The notes: generated by a model from the sequence alone, not told the origin. DNA of 30,747 nucleotides from JBHIEE01 sp046760445 (GCA_046760445.1 JBHIEE010000021.1:1-30747), one strand, 5' to 3'; counted from the stretch's first letter, positions 23,641-30,747 are shown. Made by a program: numbers and translations.

Positions 23641-24679
23641 CTAACTCTTCAATTCGAGCTTTCAAATGTCTTACTTCCTTAATTAAATCATAGAGACGTG
23701 GTAGGGAGGCGTAAGCTTTTCGCCAGGTTTTTATATCTGTATGAGGAATGCCCGCAATAAAAGCTCTATCAGGAACATTCCCTGTAATTCCTGTTTTCGC
23801 AGCAGCGATAGCCTCATCTCCAATTTTTATATGATCAGTGATTCCTACCTGTCCGCCCAAGACAACTTTTTTCCCAATTTTAGTACTCCCAGCAATCCCG
23901 GTTTGTCCGGCGAGAATTGAATGGGCTCCAATTTCAACATTATGAGCAACTTGAACCAAATTATCTATTTTTACTCCTTGGTGTATAATTGTTTTGCCTA
24001 AGGTTGCCCGATCAATCGTAGTATTAGCCCCAATTTCTACCTCGTTACCAATTACTACCTCACCTGTCTGAGGAATTTTGTAATATGAATCATTGTCTTG
24101 CTTGGCATAGCCAAATCCATCTGATCCAATGACTGCTCCGTTATGGATTATCACTTGATCTCCAATAATAACTCTCTCCCGGATAGACACCAGAGAATGA
24201 ATAATTGTTTCTTTTCCAATTTTTACCTGAGGATAGATTGTTACTAACGGGAAAATTATGCAGTGGTCACCTATCTCAGAGTTTTCTCCTATATAACAAA
24301 AAGCTCCGATTGAAACATCTTTCCCCATTTTGACTGGCGAGGAGATAATAGCTGTGGAGTGAATTCCAGGGCAAGGTAAATAAGGTTCAAAAAATAAACT
24401 TAATGCCTTAGCAAAAATCAAATGAGGATTTTTGGCTTTCAAAACTGGTAAGCGATTAAAGGATTCTTCTAAGGCGATAATTACTGCTGAAGCTTTAGTC
24501 TTTTCTAAGAGAGGTCGTAATTTAGGGTGAGTAAAAAAAGTCAAGTCTCCTTTCTTTGCTTGGTCTATGCTTGCCACTCCAGTAATCTCAGTCTCACCAT
24601 CGCCTTGGTATGGACATTTTAAAATCTGAGCTAATTCTTTCAATTTATATTTTTTCTTGTTTGAAGATGGAGAGTTCAT
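23615..24679 (-). CDS. lpxD: UDP-3-O-acylglucosamine N-acyltransferase
   Basis: Adds the N-linked acyl chain to UDP-3-O-acylglucosamine in lipid A synthesis, which implies an outer membrane with lipopolysaccharide. The 354 residues have the N-terminal uridine-binding domain (GVASIDQAKKGDLTFF), a left-handed beta helix of many hexapeptide repeats (about 105-320), the catalytic histidine H246 in VQVAHNVEIG, and a C-terminal helix. The last seven residues (KIVNRKS) and the stop are encoded by the CGTGAAT-type repeat, so the original C terminus was probably altered by repeat growth. It overlaps yihY by 4 bases, so the two are co-translated. Confidence 0.95.
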   Translation of the reverse strand: MNSPSSNKKKYKLKELAQILKCPYQGDGETEITGVASIDQAKKGDLTFFTHPKLRPLLEKTKASAVIIALEESFNRLPVLKAKNPHLIFAKALSLFFEPYLPCPGIHSTAIISSPVKMGKDVSIGAFCYIGENSEIGDHCIIFPLVTIYPQVKIGKETIIHSLVSIRERVIIGDQVIIHNGAVIGSDGFGYAKQDNDSYYKIPQTGEVVIGNEVEIGANTTIDRATLGKTIIHQGVKIDNLVQVAHNVEIGAHSILAGQTGIAGSTKIGKKVVLGGQVGITDHIKIGDEAIAAAKTGITGNVPDRAFIAGIPHTDIKTWRKAYASLPRLYDLIKEVRHLKARIEELEKIVNRKS

Positions 24680-25548
24680 GCTTTTTCTCCATTAGTTAAA
24701 TTTAAAACAGCGGCTAATTCAGCTCCCCAAAGGAGAATTAAGAGCGAAATTTCTATCCATAGAATAAAACCTAAGATAGACCCTAATGTTCCTTTGATAT
24801 ATCCAATAAGAGCTAGGTGACTTATATACCAAGCAAAGAGTCTTTTTACTACTTCCCAGAAAAGGGAGGCACCCAAGGCAGCAATTAAAGCTGCTTTAGT
24901 TTTGACTGGGATTTCTGGGATGAATTTGTACATAGCAAAAAAGAAGAAAAAGGTAAGAGCTGCTGGGATTAAATATTGGATGAAAAAGTTATCGAAAAAG
25001 GAGACAAATTTAGGATTGATATAACGAGCAACAATTTCACTTTCTCCAATTATCCGCTGGATAGCTGTCCAAGTGGCTGTAATTAGTAAAGAGGTAAGGA
25101 GCATTAAACCGACACCTGACATCACTAAGAACTCAATGAATTTTTTGTAAAAGAAAGATTTTTTTAAATTCGCCCTGAAAATATAATTAATAGAATGAAT
25201 TAATTTTGAAAAAACTAAGCTTCCAATTAAAAGAGAGCCGACAAATCCGAACCATCCTAAATTAATAATTGTTTTTGAGATTACCTGAGCTTTTTTAAAA
25301 AAGAAAGGGTCAAGTTTGTAAAAAAATTCTTCAGAAAATATATTCAGACTTCGAAAAACAATTTCAGTGGAACCAAGTATTTTAGCAACAATATAACCAA
25401 AGAGAGACATCAAAGGTATAGTTGAGAGAAAAGCATAAAAGGAAATTATTGCTGAGAGGTCGTCGCATTTATCTCTGAAGAACCGCTGGAAGGTTTTTCC
25501 AATAATCTTAAATATTTTTTTGAGAATAGTAATTAGAAAAAAATTCAT
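24676..25548 (-). CDS. yihY: YihY/BrkB-family inner membrane protein
   Basis: A 290-residue integral membrane protein of the family once misnamed ribonuclease BN; its function is not settled. It has about six hydrophobic helices and the family pattern: DDLSAIISFYAFLSTIPLMSL near the N terminus, a central region, and FIPEIPVKTKAALIAALGASLFWEVVKRLFAWYI followed by GTLGSILGFILWIEISLLILLWGAELAAVL. The ATG is at 25548-25546. It lies 34 bases after atpE and overlaps lpxD, so it appears to be the fifth gene of the minus-strand unit. Confidence 0.9.
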   Translation of the reverse strand: MNFFLITILKKIFKIIGKTFQRFFRDKCDDLSAIISFYAFLSTIPLMSLFGYIVAKILGSTEIVFRSLNIFSEEFFYKLDPFFFKKAQVISKTIINLGWFGFVGSLLIGSLVFSKLIHSINYIFRANLKKSFFYKKFIEFLVMSGVGLMLLTSLLITATWTAIQRIIGESEIVARYINPKFVSFFDNFFIQYLIPAALTFFFFFAMYKFIPEIPVKTKAALIAALGASLFWEVVKRLFAWYISHLALIGYIKGTLGSILGFILWIEISLLILLWGAELAAVLNLTNGEKA

Positions 25549-25582
25549 TTAAAATTTTAAAAAGGACTGGGAAGTTTTTAAC

Positions 25583-25930
25583 TTAAACGTAATTACCCCA
25601 TTTTACCATAAAGATAATAATAGCAATAAGCAGAACATAGATAACTAATGTTTCGATTAACACCAATCCAAAGATGAGCGCAAAACGGATATGAGAAGCT
25701 GCTCCTGGATTTCTTGATATTCCTTCACAAGCAGTGCTGATAGCTCTACTTTGAGCATAGGCGCCGACAGCTGCAGCTAAACCTAAAGCTGCCCCCCCAA
25801 TAATAATTGACCATTTAAAGAGGGTAGTTTTATCAATTTTTCCCTCTGACTCTGTCTGGGCTAAAACTGGTCCAGTGAAAATAAGAGTTAAGAAAAATAT
25901 TACCAACAGATGGTTTAAAATTTTTTTCAT
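25583..25930 (-). CDS. atpE: ATP synthase Fo subunit c, with signal peptide
   Basis: Forms the ion-carrying rotor ring. The ATG at 25930 follows AAGGAGG and gives 115 residues: a signal-peptide-like N terminus (MKKILNHLLVIFFLTLIFTG to VLAQ, 1-25), then two membrane helices around the polar loop SRNPGAA. The carrier carboxylate is E93 in GLVLIETLVIY. Ligand positions compared with the sodium ring of Ilyobacter tartaricus are Q60 (Q32), L91 (V63, backbone), E93 (E65), T94 (S66) and Y98 (Y70), with identical spacing; T67 is replaced by L95. That pattern suggests sodium use is possible. An upstream in-frame start would overlap atpB and add a non-homologous stretch. Confidence 0.94.
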   Translation of the reverse strand: MKKILNHLLVIFFLTLIFTGPVLAQTESEGKIDKTTLFKWSIIIGGAALGLAAAVGAYAQSRAISTACEGISRNPGAASHIRFALIFGLVLIETLVIYVLLIAIIIFMVKWGNYV

Positions 25931-25949
25931 TGAAATCCTCCTTTTTAAA

Positions 25950-26711
25950 TTAATGTTCTTCTGAGGCAACGGCCCCGGCAATGTATATCGCGGTCAAGAC
26001 AATAAAAACAAAAGCTTGAACCAAAGCAGTAAAAATAGCTAGTACCATAAAAGGTAGCGGCACTAAGAATGGAATTAGAGAAACAATGATTAAAATTAAT
26101 AGCTCTTCTCCAAAGATATTACCAAATAATCGAATGGAAAGAGATAATGGACGAGAGAAGTGGCTTATTAATTCAATGGGGAGAAGAAGAGGAGCCAACC
26201 AAGGAATTGGTCCCATAAAATGTTTGAGATAACCGAGAACTCCGTGAGTTTTTATTCCTTGCCAATGATAATATATAAAAGCAACTACCGCACAGCCCAC
26301 TGTTACATTTAAGGTACTGGTAGGAGACATAAATCCTGGAATGAGTCCTGAAATATTACAGAAAAAAATAAAAAGTCCTAAGGTACCAATTAATGGTAAA
26401 TATTTTTTTCCTTCTTCACCGATGATGTCAACTAATAAACTTTCAAATCCTTCAACTAAGATTTCCAAAATTTGCTGAAGATTGGAAGGTAATAGTTTTA
26501 ATTTTCGAGAAGCTAAGCCAAGAAAAAGGATAAGAAAGACCATGACGATGAGGCTTATTACAATGTGAGCTGGGATGAGTTTGCTTGGATCAGCAACTTT
26601 AATTCCCACTAACTTAAGGAGAAAGACAAGTGGAGGGCTGAATATTTTATTGAATAAATCTACAATAAAGAGAGTGTGTTCTAACTCTTCCAATGTTTTG
26701 TCTCCCTCCAA
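25950..26711 (-). CDS. atpB: ATP synthase Fo subunit a
   Basis: Stator membrane subunit that forms the two ion half-channels against the c ring. The 253 residues show helices typical of subunit a, with the essential arginine R194 in SRPLSLSIRLFGNIFGEELL and the preceding PIELISHFSRP segment, then a final hydrophobic pair ending in AIYIAGAVASEEH. It follows atpI with a 31-base overlap and precedes atpE by 19 bases. The b, delta, alpha, gamma, beta and epsilon genes are not present downstream. Confidence 0.96.
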   Translation of the reverse strand: MEGDKTLEELEHTLFIVDLFNKIFSPPLVFLLKLVGIKVADPSKLIPAHIVISLIVMVFLILFLGLASRKLKLLPSNLQQILEILVEGFESLLVDIIGEEGKKYLPLIGTLGLFIFFCNISGLIPGFMSPTSTLNVTVGCAVVAFIYYHWQGIKTHGVLGYLKHFMGPIPWLAPLLLPIELISHFSRPLSLSIRLFGNIFGEELLILIIVSLIPFLVPLPFMVLAIFTALVQAFVFIVLTAIYIAGAVASEEH

Positions 26712-27085
26712 GCCAAAATAGCTTCCATCCCCACTGCAACCACGATTGAGGAAAAACCGATAAAGAAACTAAATAAATTATTTTGTGAAATTTTGATTAT
26801 AATAAAAAAGGAAGCAAAAATCAATAAAAATCGGAAGAGGTATTGGACTAAACCTCGAATAACAGCTTTCTTTTTAGTCAGGGAAGTCAATTTAGCAATT
26901 GAATCTTTAAGCCAGATGAAACTGATAACGGAGATTAATCCACCTGTTAGGATAAATAAGCTAGTTAAAGGTGAAAAAAGAAAAGCACTTCCAATGGATA
27001 AAAAAAGGCTAACAGCTAATGTCACTTTAGGAATTCTTTTTAGTATTTTTTCCTCTGCAGGAGAGAAGGAAAATTCTTCATTCAT
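26681..27085 (-). CDS. atpI: ATP synthase subunit I
   Basis: A 134-residue membrane protein with four hydrophobic segments, matching the ATP synthase subunit I type that assists assembly of the c ring. Motifs are weak: the evidence is topology, size, the KKKAVIRGLVQYLFRFLLIF region and position directly before atpB. It overlaps atpB by 31 bases and atpZ by 8, so all are probably one transcript. Confidence 0.8.
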   Translation of the reverse strand: MNEEFSFSPAEEKILKRIPKVTLAVSLFLSIGSAFLFSPLTSLFILTGGLISVISFIWLKDSIAKLTSLTKKKAVIRGLVQYLFRFLLIFASFFIIIKISQNNLFSFFIGFSSIVVAVGMEAILAWRETKHWKS

Positions 27086-27299
27086 CTTTTAATTTAGATA
27101 TTCCTTTAATTAAATTGTAAAACCCAGCAGCCACTCCAAACAAAGTAAAAATCAGAAGTAACCAGGGAGTAGTTCTAAACCATTTATCTAAGAAATACCC
27201 CATAGCCATTCCAACAGCAATTGAGGAAGGAAGCATTAAGCCAAGAGAACTGAGATAAGCTAATTTTCGATAACCTTCTTTTTTATTTTTTTCTTTCAT
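27078..27299 (-). CDS. atpZ: AtpZ/AtpI-type F0F1 ATPase accessory subunit
   Basis: A 73-residue protein with two membrane helices. The segment YRKLAYLSSLGLMLPSSIAVGMAMGYFLDKWFRTTPWLLL and the following GVAAGFYNLIKGI are typical of the small AtpZ/AtpI family (PF09527), proposed to form with AtpI a channel or chaperone for the synthase. It is the first gene of the minus-strand unit; no ribosome binding site precedes its ATG, and an extended -10 promoter lies just upstream. Confidence 0.85.
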   Translation of the reverse strand: MKEKNKKEGYRKLAYLSSLGLMLPSSIAVGMAMGYFLDKWFRTTPWLLLIFTLFGVAAGFYNLIKGISKLKDE

Positions 27300-27312
27300 T
27301 TAAGCAAGTCTT

Positions 27313-27321
27313 ATTATATCA
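27313..27321 (-). promoter_or_regulatory. Extended -10 promoter for the Fo operon
   Basis: On the minus strand the sequence TGATATAAT (27321 to 27313) is a perfect extended -10 element (TGnTATAAT). No good -35 box is seen. Transcription would start near 27306, about 7 bases before the atpZ ATG, suggesting an almost leaderless mRNA. Confidence 0.55.
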
Positions 27322-27363
27322 TAAACATGCTTTAGGTAATAAGTTAAGAAGAAAGCAGATTAG

Positions 27364-28242
27364 ATGGGGATGAGAAAAAGATTTTTGGGCCTGAGTGAAC
27401 AAGAGTCACCTTTTTTTTCTTCCCAAGTAGTCATACTTCCGATTTCTTATGAAGCTACTACTTCCTATTTAAAAGGAGCGAGGAAGGTTCCCCATAAAAT
27501 CTTACAGGCTTCAGAGCAGTTAGAATTCTATGAGGAAGAGTTAAATTGGCAACCGTCCCAGATTGGCATTTATACTTTACCAGTCCTAAAACTTAAATCC
27601 AATCCTGCCAGAATGGTAGAAAAGATTTATAAAAAAATAAATGAAGTCTTATCTTTTAACAAATTTCCTATCTTCTTAGGCGGTGAACACACTATTTCTT
27701 TCCCAATAGTTAAAGCATTGAAGGACAGAGGGACGGAATTTTCTTTGGTTCAACTTGATGCTCATTTAGATTTAAGAGATACTTATCAAAAGACTGAGTT
27801 CTCTCATGCCTGCGTTATGAGGAGAATTTCTGAGCTGGACATTCCTATCTGTGCTGTGGGAGTAAGAAGCTTTTCTAAAAAAGAAGTAGATTATCTTAAT
27901 CAAAATCCAAATTACATTTTTTTTTCTATGAATAATATTAGGCAAGACAAAAATTGGTTAGTTGAGTTTTTATCAAAATTAAAACAGGAAGTTTACCTTT
28001 CTATTGATTTTGATGTTTTTGATCCTTCAGTCTTTCCTTCAGTGGGCACACCAGAACCAGGAGGATTCACCTGGCAAGAAGGGCTGGAATGCATTAAAAA
28101 TATTGCTTTTCACAAAACCATAATTGGTGCTGATTTTGTTGAGTTAACTGTTTATCCTGGGATTGAATACTCTTATTATTCAGCTGCTAAATTAATTTAT
28201 AAATTAATAAGTTATTGTTTTTACCCAAGATATAGTAGTTGA
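27364..28242 (+). CDS. speB: Agmatinase-family ureohydrolase
   Basis: Binuclear manganese hydrolase that in agmatinases splits agmatine into putrescine and urea. All six metal ligands are present: H109 in GGEHT, D132, H134 and D136 in LDAHLDL, and D215 and D217 in SIDFDVFD. The TPEPGGFTWQEG segment and E in the C-terminal DFVEL are typical. Length 292 is normal. The start may be ATG 27364 or 27370; neither has a clear ribosome binding site. The substrate could be another guanidino compound. It stands alone, divergent from the atp genes with a 64-base shared gap, and no other polyamine gene is in view. Confidence 0.88.
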   Translation: MGMRKRFLGLSEQESPFFSSQVVILPISYEATTSYLKGARKVPHKILQASEQLEFYEEELNWQPSQIGIYTLPVLKLKSNPARMVEKIYKKINEVLSFNKFPIFLGGEHTISFPIVKALKDRGTEFSLVQLDAHLDLRDTYQKTEFSHACVMRRISELDIPICAVGVRSFSKKEVDYLNQNPNYIFFSMNNIRQDKNWLVEFLSKLKQEVYLSIDFDVFDPSVFPSVGTPEPGGFTWQEGLECIKNIAFHKTIIGADFVELTVYPGIEYSYYSAAKLIYKLISYCFYPRYSS

Positions 28243-28275
28243 ATAAATTATTTATACAATATATTGAAATTTTAC

Positions 28276-28304
28276 TTGACAAAAATATTTAAGTTTCATA
28301 ACAT
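28276..28304 (+). promoter_or_regulatory. Promoter for the cobalamin riboswitch and btuB
   Basis: TTGACA (28276-28281), a 17-base spacer and TAACAT (28299-28304) form a good sigma-70-type promoter with a start near 28311, about 60 bases before the riboswitch core. A strong AAGGAGGTGAT at 28330-28340 lies in this leader but no convincing open frame follows it. Confidence 0.65.
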
Positions 28305-28364
28305 AAAGAATCATAAGATTAAACTTGAAAAGGAGGTGATACTCAGCTAGGAGATTTAACAATC

Positions 28365-28560
28365 TTTGTCAGAACCCAAGAGATAAGTGCGGGAAGTCCG
28401 TGAAAAGCGGACACAGCCCCCGCTACTGTAATCGGGGACAAATCCCACTTGGTCCGCCTGAGGCGGATGAAAAGCCACTGTCCCGAGTACTCGGGACGGG
28501 AAGGCGTGGGAGGAGGATGATCCGAGAGTCAGGAGACCGGCTTGTCTCGGTTCCAAGCCC
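28365..28560 (+). ncRNA. Cobalamin (adenosylcobalamin-type) riboswitch
   Basis: The conserved core is readable: GGGAAGTCCGTGAAAAGCGGAC with stem GTCCG/CGGAC (28396-28400, 28408-28412), CAGCCCCCGCTACTGTAA, AAAGCCACTG, and the B12 box GTCAGGAGACCGGC (28528-28541). Closing pairs may be GAACC (28372-28376) with GGTTC (28549-28553). Two variable stems are perfect palindromes: TCCGCCTGAGGCGGA (28453-28467) and GTCCCGAGTACTCGGGAC (28480-28497). It precedes a BtuB-like receptor gene, its classic target. High B12 should switch the gene off. Confidence 0.95.
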
Positions 28561-28632
28561 ATCTTCGGGAGGAGGATGAGGTGATTTTTTATTACCTATG
28601 AAATGCCTGACCGAAGATGGTCAGGTTTTTTT
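28559..28632 (+). terminator. Riboswitch expression platform: intrinsic terminator with competing antiterminator
   Basis: The terminator stem CCTGACC (28606-28612) pairs with GGTCAGG (28619-28625) around a 6-base loop, followed by T7 (28626-28632). CCATCTTCGG (28559-28568), directly after the aptamer, is perfectly complementary to CCGAAGATGG (28611-28620), which covers the loop and both stem edges, so the two structures exclude each other. This predicts control by transcription termination. Confidence 0.88.
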
Positions 28633-28660
28633 GTTATTCTGCTACAGGCAGAGAAAATGG

Positions 28661-28736
28661 GAAATAGAAATTGGAAATAAAAAGCGGTTATGTGGAGTAT
28701 TCAAGATTTTAATTTAAATTTCCAATTTCAAATTTC
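28661..28736. repeat. Inverted heptamer array (ATTGGAA family)
   Basis: GAAATTGGAAAT (28667-28678) pairs perfectly with ATTTCCAATTTC (28718-28729), with further partial pairing outside to 28661 and 28736. On one strand the arms read in 7-base units such as ATTTGAA, ATTGGAA and ATTTAAA. It lies between the riboswitch terminator and the btuB ribosome binding site. Confidence 0.8.
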
Positions 28737-28753
28737 AAAACGAAGGAGGAAAG

Positions 28754-30604
28754 ATGAAAAAGACATTGATTTTCTTAACAATTTTTTTCTTAATTTTTTC
28801 TTTAGCAAAGTCTGAAAAAAAGGATAATGAGTCAAAAAAGAAACTAATGCCCGAGTTAAAATATCAAATTGTTGTCACTGCTGACAGAATTGAGGAACCA
28901 GCGGAACAGGTTTCTGCTTCTTTTACTATTATTACTTCAAAAGACATAAAAGCAAGGCAGGCTGAGACACTTTCTGATATTTTACCCAGTATTCCTGGAT
29001 TCGCCCGAGCTCAAATTGGTTCACCAGGACATCTATCTTCTCTTTTTATCCGAGGAGCTGAGTCTGATCATAACTTAGTTCTACTTAATGGAATTCCAAT
29101 AAATGATCCCGCTTCCTCTTATTTTGATTTTTCAAATTTAAGCTTAGATGATATTGAAAAAATTGAGATAATCCGAGGCCCCCAAAGCACTCTTTATGGT
29201 TCAAATGCAATCGGAGGCGTGATTAACTTAATCACTAAGAAAGGAAGTGAAAAATCCAAATTTGAGTTTTCTGCTTTGGGAGGAGCAGATTCTACCTATA
29301 AAGGAGCATTCTCATTTTCTTCTGGAGGAAAAAAAGGAAACATTTATCTGGGTACTTCTTATTTCTCTACCCAGGGTAATTTTGAAAATGATGACTACAC
29401 TAATACCACCATTTCTGCCAGAGGAGATATTAAATTAAGTGAACTTTCTAACTTAGAATTAATCGCCCGCTACAATAGAACTGATTTAGGTATTCCTTTT
29501 TCTTTTCCTGGGAAGTTTTCTCCCTCCCGAAGACAACAGACAGAAGAGACGTTGCTAAGTCTTCCTTTTTCTCTCTTAATTTTACCTACCTGGAAAATCA
29601 AGCTCAATTTCTCTTATTTTAAAAGAAATTATAAATTCGAAGATCCAGATGATGCCTGGGGTTTTACTAACTCATTAACTCATTCCCGGACTTTGAGATT
29701 GGAGGCCCAATCAAACCTTTCTTATGTCTTAGGGATTTTAACTTTTGGAGGGGAGTGGCAAAGCTCCTCTGTTGATGACGAAAATAATTTTGGAGTAAAT
29801 TTTAAAAACCAGAAAGTAGAGACTAAAGCTCTTTTTATTCAAAATCGGCTAAATTTTACCAATTCATTTTTCCTTACTGCTGGCTTGAGATTAGATAATC
29901 ACAGTCAATTTGGCAATCATTATAGTCCTAGGATTACCGCTGCTTATCTAATAAGAGATACAAAATTAAAAGCAAGCTGGGCATCAGGCTTCAGAGCACC
30001 TCGGCCGAATGAATTGTACACCTGGTGGGGCAATAAAGACTTAAAACCAGAAGTAAGCAGAAGCTGGGAAATAGGAATAGAGCAGAAACTAATGAATTCA
30101 AAACTATTGCTAGGCGTAACTTATTTCTCTTCTGAAATTGAGGATTTAATTGTCTATGATTTTATTTCTTGGAAACTTAAAAATCTGGCTCAAACACAAA
30201 TTAAAGGGACAGAATTTTCTCTTTATTTTATTCCTCATCGGAATTATTCCCTTCAAGCAAACTATACATATCTGAGAGCTAAAGATAGAACAAAAGGTCA
30301 AGATTTGCTACGACGACCGAGACATAGTCTAAGTTTTGATTTTAATGTTCAGCTCATGGAAAAGGTTAATATGAATTTAGGTATTATCTATGTAGGCAAA
30401 AGAAAAGATTATGATGAACTAACTTTTTCTACTATAGATAATCCTCCTTTTAATCGTGTAGATTTATCTATAAGGTGGCGAGTTAGAAATGGAATAAGTT
30501 TGACAGGTAAAATATCTAATTTACTGAATAAAGAATACCAAGAAGTGTATGGTTATCCATCTCCTGATAGGGGAGCATATTTTGGGATAGAGTTTAGTTT
30601 CTGA
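28754..30604 (+). CDS. btuB: TonB-dependent outer membrane cobalamin receptor, BtuB-like
   Basis: Outer membrane beta barrel that imports vitamin B12 using TonB energy. The 616 residues have a signal peptide (MKKTLIFLTIFFLIFSLAKS), a TonB box (YQIVVTADR, 37-45), a plug domain with LSDILPSIPGFARAQIG, SLFIRGAESDHNLVLLNGIPI and IEIIRGPQSTLYGSNAIGGV, and a barrel ending in the terminal aromatic residue of FGIEFSF. FRAPRPNELY is typical of TonB receptors. The ATG follows AAGGAGG. Control by the upstream B12 riboswitch and the following ABC ATPase strongly favour cobalamin over iron chelates. Confidence 0.93.
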   Translation: MKKTLIFLTIFFLIFSLAKSEKKDNESKKKLMPELKYQIVVTADRIEEPAEQVSASFTIITSKDIKARQAETLSDILPSIPGFARAQIGSPGHLSSLFIRGAESDHNLVLLNGIPINDPASSYFDFSNLSLDDIEKIEIIRGPQSTLYGSNAIGGVINLITKKGSEKSKFEFSALGGADSTYKGAFSFSSGGKKGNIYLGTSYFSTQGNFENDDYTNTTISARGDIKLSELSNLELIARYNRTDLGIPFSFPGKFSPSRRQQTEETLLSLPFSLLILPTWKIKLNFSYFKRNYKFEDPDDAWGFTNSLTHSRTLRLEAQSNLSYVLGILTFGGEWQSSSVDDENNFGVNFKNQKVETKALFIQNRLNFTNSFFLTAGLRLDNHSQFGNHYSPRITAAYLIRDTKLKASWASGFRAPRPNELYTWWGNKDLKPEVSRSWEIGIEQKLMNSKLLLGVTYFSSEIEDLIVYDFISWKLKNLAQTQIKGTEFSLYFIPHRNYSLQANYTYLRAKDRTKGQDLLRRPRHSLSFDFNVQLMEKVNMNLGIIYVGKRKDYDELTFSTIDNPPFNRVDLSIRWRVRNGISLTGKISNLLNKEYQEVYGYPSPDRGAYFGIEFSF

Positions 30605-30618
30605 TTTATATATATTAT

Positions 30619-30683
30619 AGTGCTGTGGTGTTGCCGTGCTGCAGTTTGATTTTCATTATTTTACTGCAGCACTGCAACATAGC
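30619..30683. repeat. Inverted repeat (CTGCAGCACTGCAACATAGC family), copy 2
   Basis: Bases 30629-30645 pair with 30663-30679 over 17 positions with one mismatch, enclosing a 17-base AT-rich loop. The right end GCAGCACTGCAACATAGC is identical to 2078-2095. It sits between btuB and the next gene. Confidence 0.88.
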
Positions 30684-30696
30684 GAGAACGATTTAG

Positions 30697-30747
30697 ATGG
30701 AAATTTTAACCATTAAAAATTTTTCAGCTGGCTATGAAAATGGGTTT
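30697..30747 (+). CDS. ABC transporter ATP-binding protein, start only (partial)
   Basis: The window ends after 17 codons: MEILTIKNFSAGYENGF. The pattern I-x-N-F/L-S-x-G-Y is the usual N terminus of ABC ATPases, especially of the iron/B12 importer type (BtuD/FecE-like). No strong ribosome binding site precedes the ATG. The position after btuB supports a B12 importer ATPase, but no Walker motif is in view. Confidence 0.6.
   Translation, partial: MEILTIKNFSAGYENGF

Noticed and set aside
28330..28345. A short leader peptide after AAGGAGGTGAT in the btuB leader
   Set aside because: No start codon with a sensible open frame follows at normal distance; it may simply be part of the leader RNA.
28356..28562. 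Minus-strand open frame over the btuB leader
   Set aside because: It coincides exactly with the cobalamin riboswitch core and is an artefact of its conserved GC-rich sequence.

Overview
This is an AT-rich window packed mostly with housekeeping genes from a Gram-negative bacterium. LpxD (lipid A) and a TonB-dependent receptor imply an outer membrane, while the RNase Y/YmdB pair and complex I subunits are also present. The mix, together with many simple intergenic inverted repeats, fits an uncultured anaerobe of a candidate-phylum type (for example Omnitrophota or Aerophobota-like). That placement is only an inference; the sequence alone does not settle the phylum.

Layout. 1-3642 (+): the end of a complex I operon (nuoL 3' end, nuoM, nuoN). 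3707-3844: promoter and tRNA-Val(GAC). 3973-10301 (+): translation cluster thrS, infC (AUU start), rpmI, rplT, pheS, pheT, with a composite palindromic element between pheS and pheT. 10335-19576 (+): a ZapB-like coiled coil, zapA, 6S RNA, rny, ymdB, xseA, xseB, ispA, dxs, tlyA, nadK, tightly spaced and often overlapping; tlyA carries an in-frame TAG. 19631-23504 (+): a promoter, glgA, trxA, trxB and a radical SAM gene (amrS). 23615-27299 (-): an Fo-only ATP synthase cluster (atpZ, atpI, atpB, atpE) followed by yihY and lpxD. 27364-28242 (+): an agmatinase-family gene. 28276-30747 (+): promoter, cobalamin riboswitch with terminator and competing antiterminator, a BtuB-like receptor, and the first 17 codons of an ABC ATPase, together a vitamin B12 uptake locus.

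No wholly new gene system is evident. The most unusual signals are: (1) at least six sequence-unrelated families of short tandem arrays, most with a 7-base period, usually in inverted pairs in gene gaps, one inside nuoN and one forming the end of lpxD; (2) the nonsense codon in tlyA; (3) a PheT lacking its N-terminal tRNA-binding domain; (4) an ATP synthase c subunit with a signal peptide and a sodium-type ligand pattern, encoded away from the F1 genes; (5) a B12 riboswitch with a readable terminator/antiterminator choice and perfect palindromes in its variable stems.
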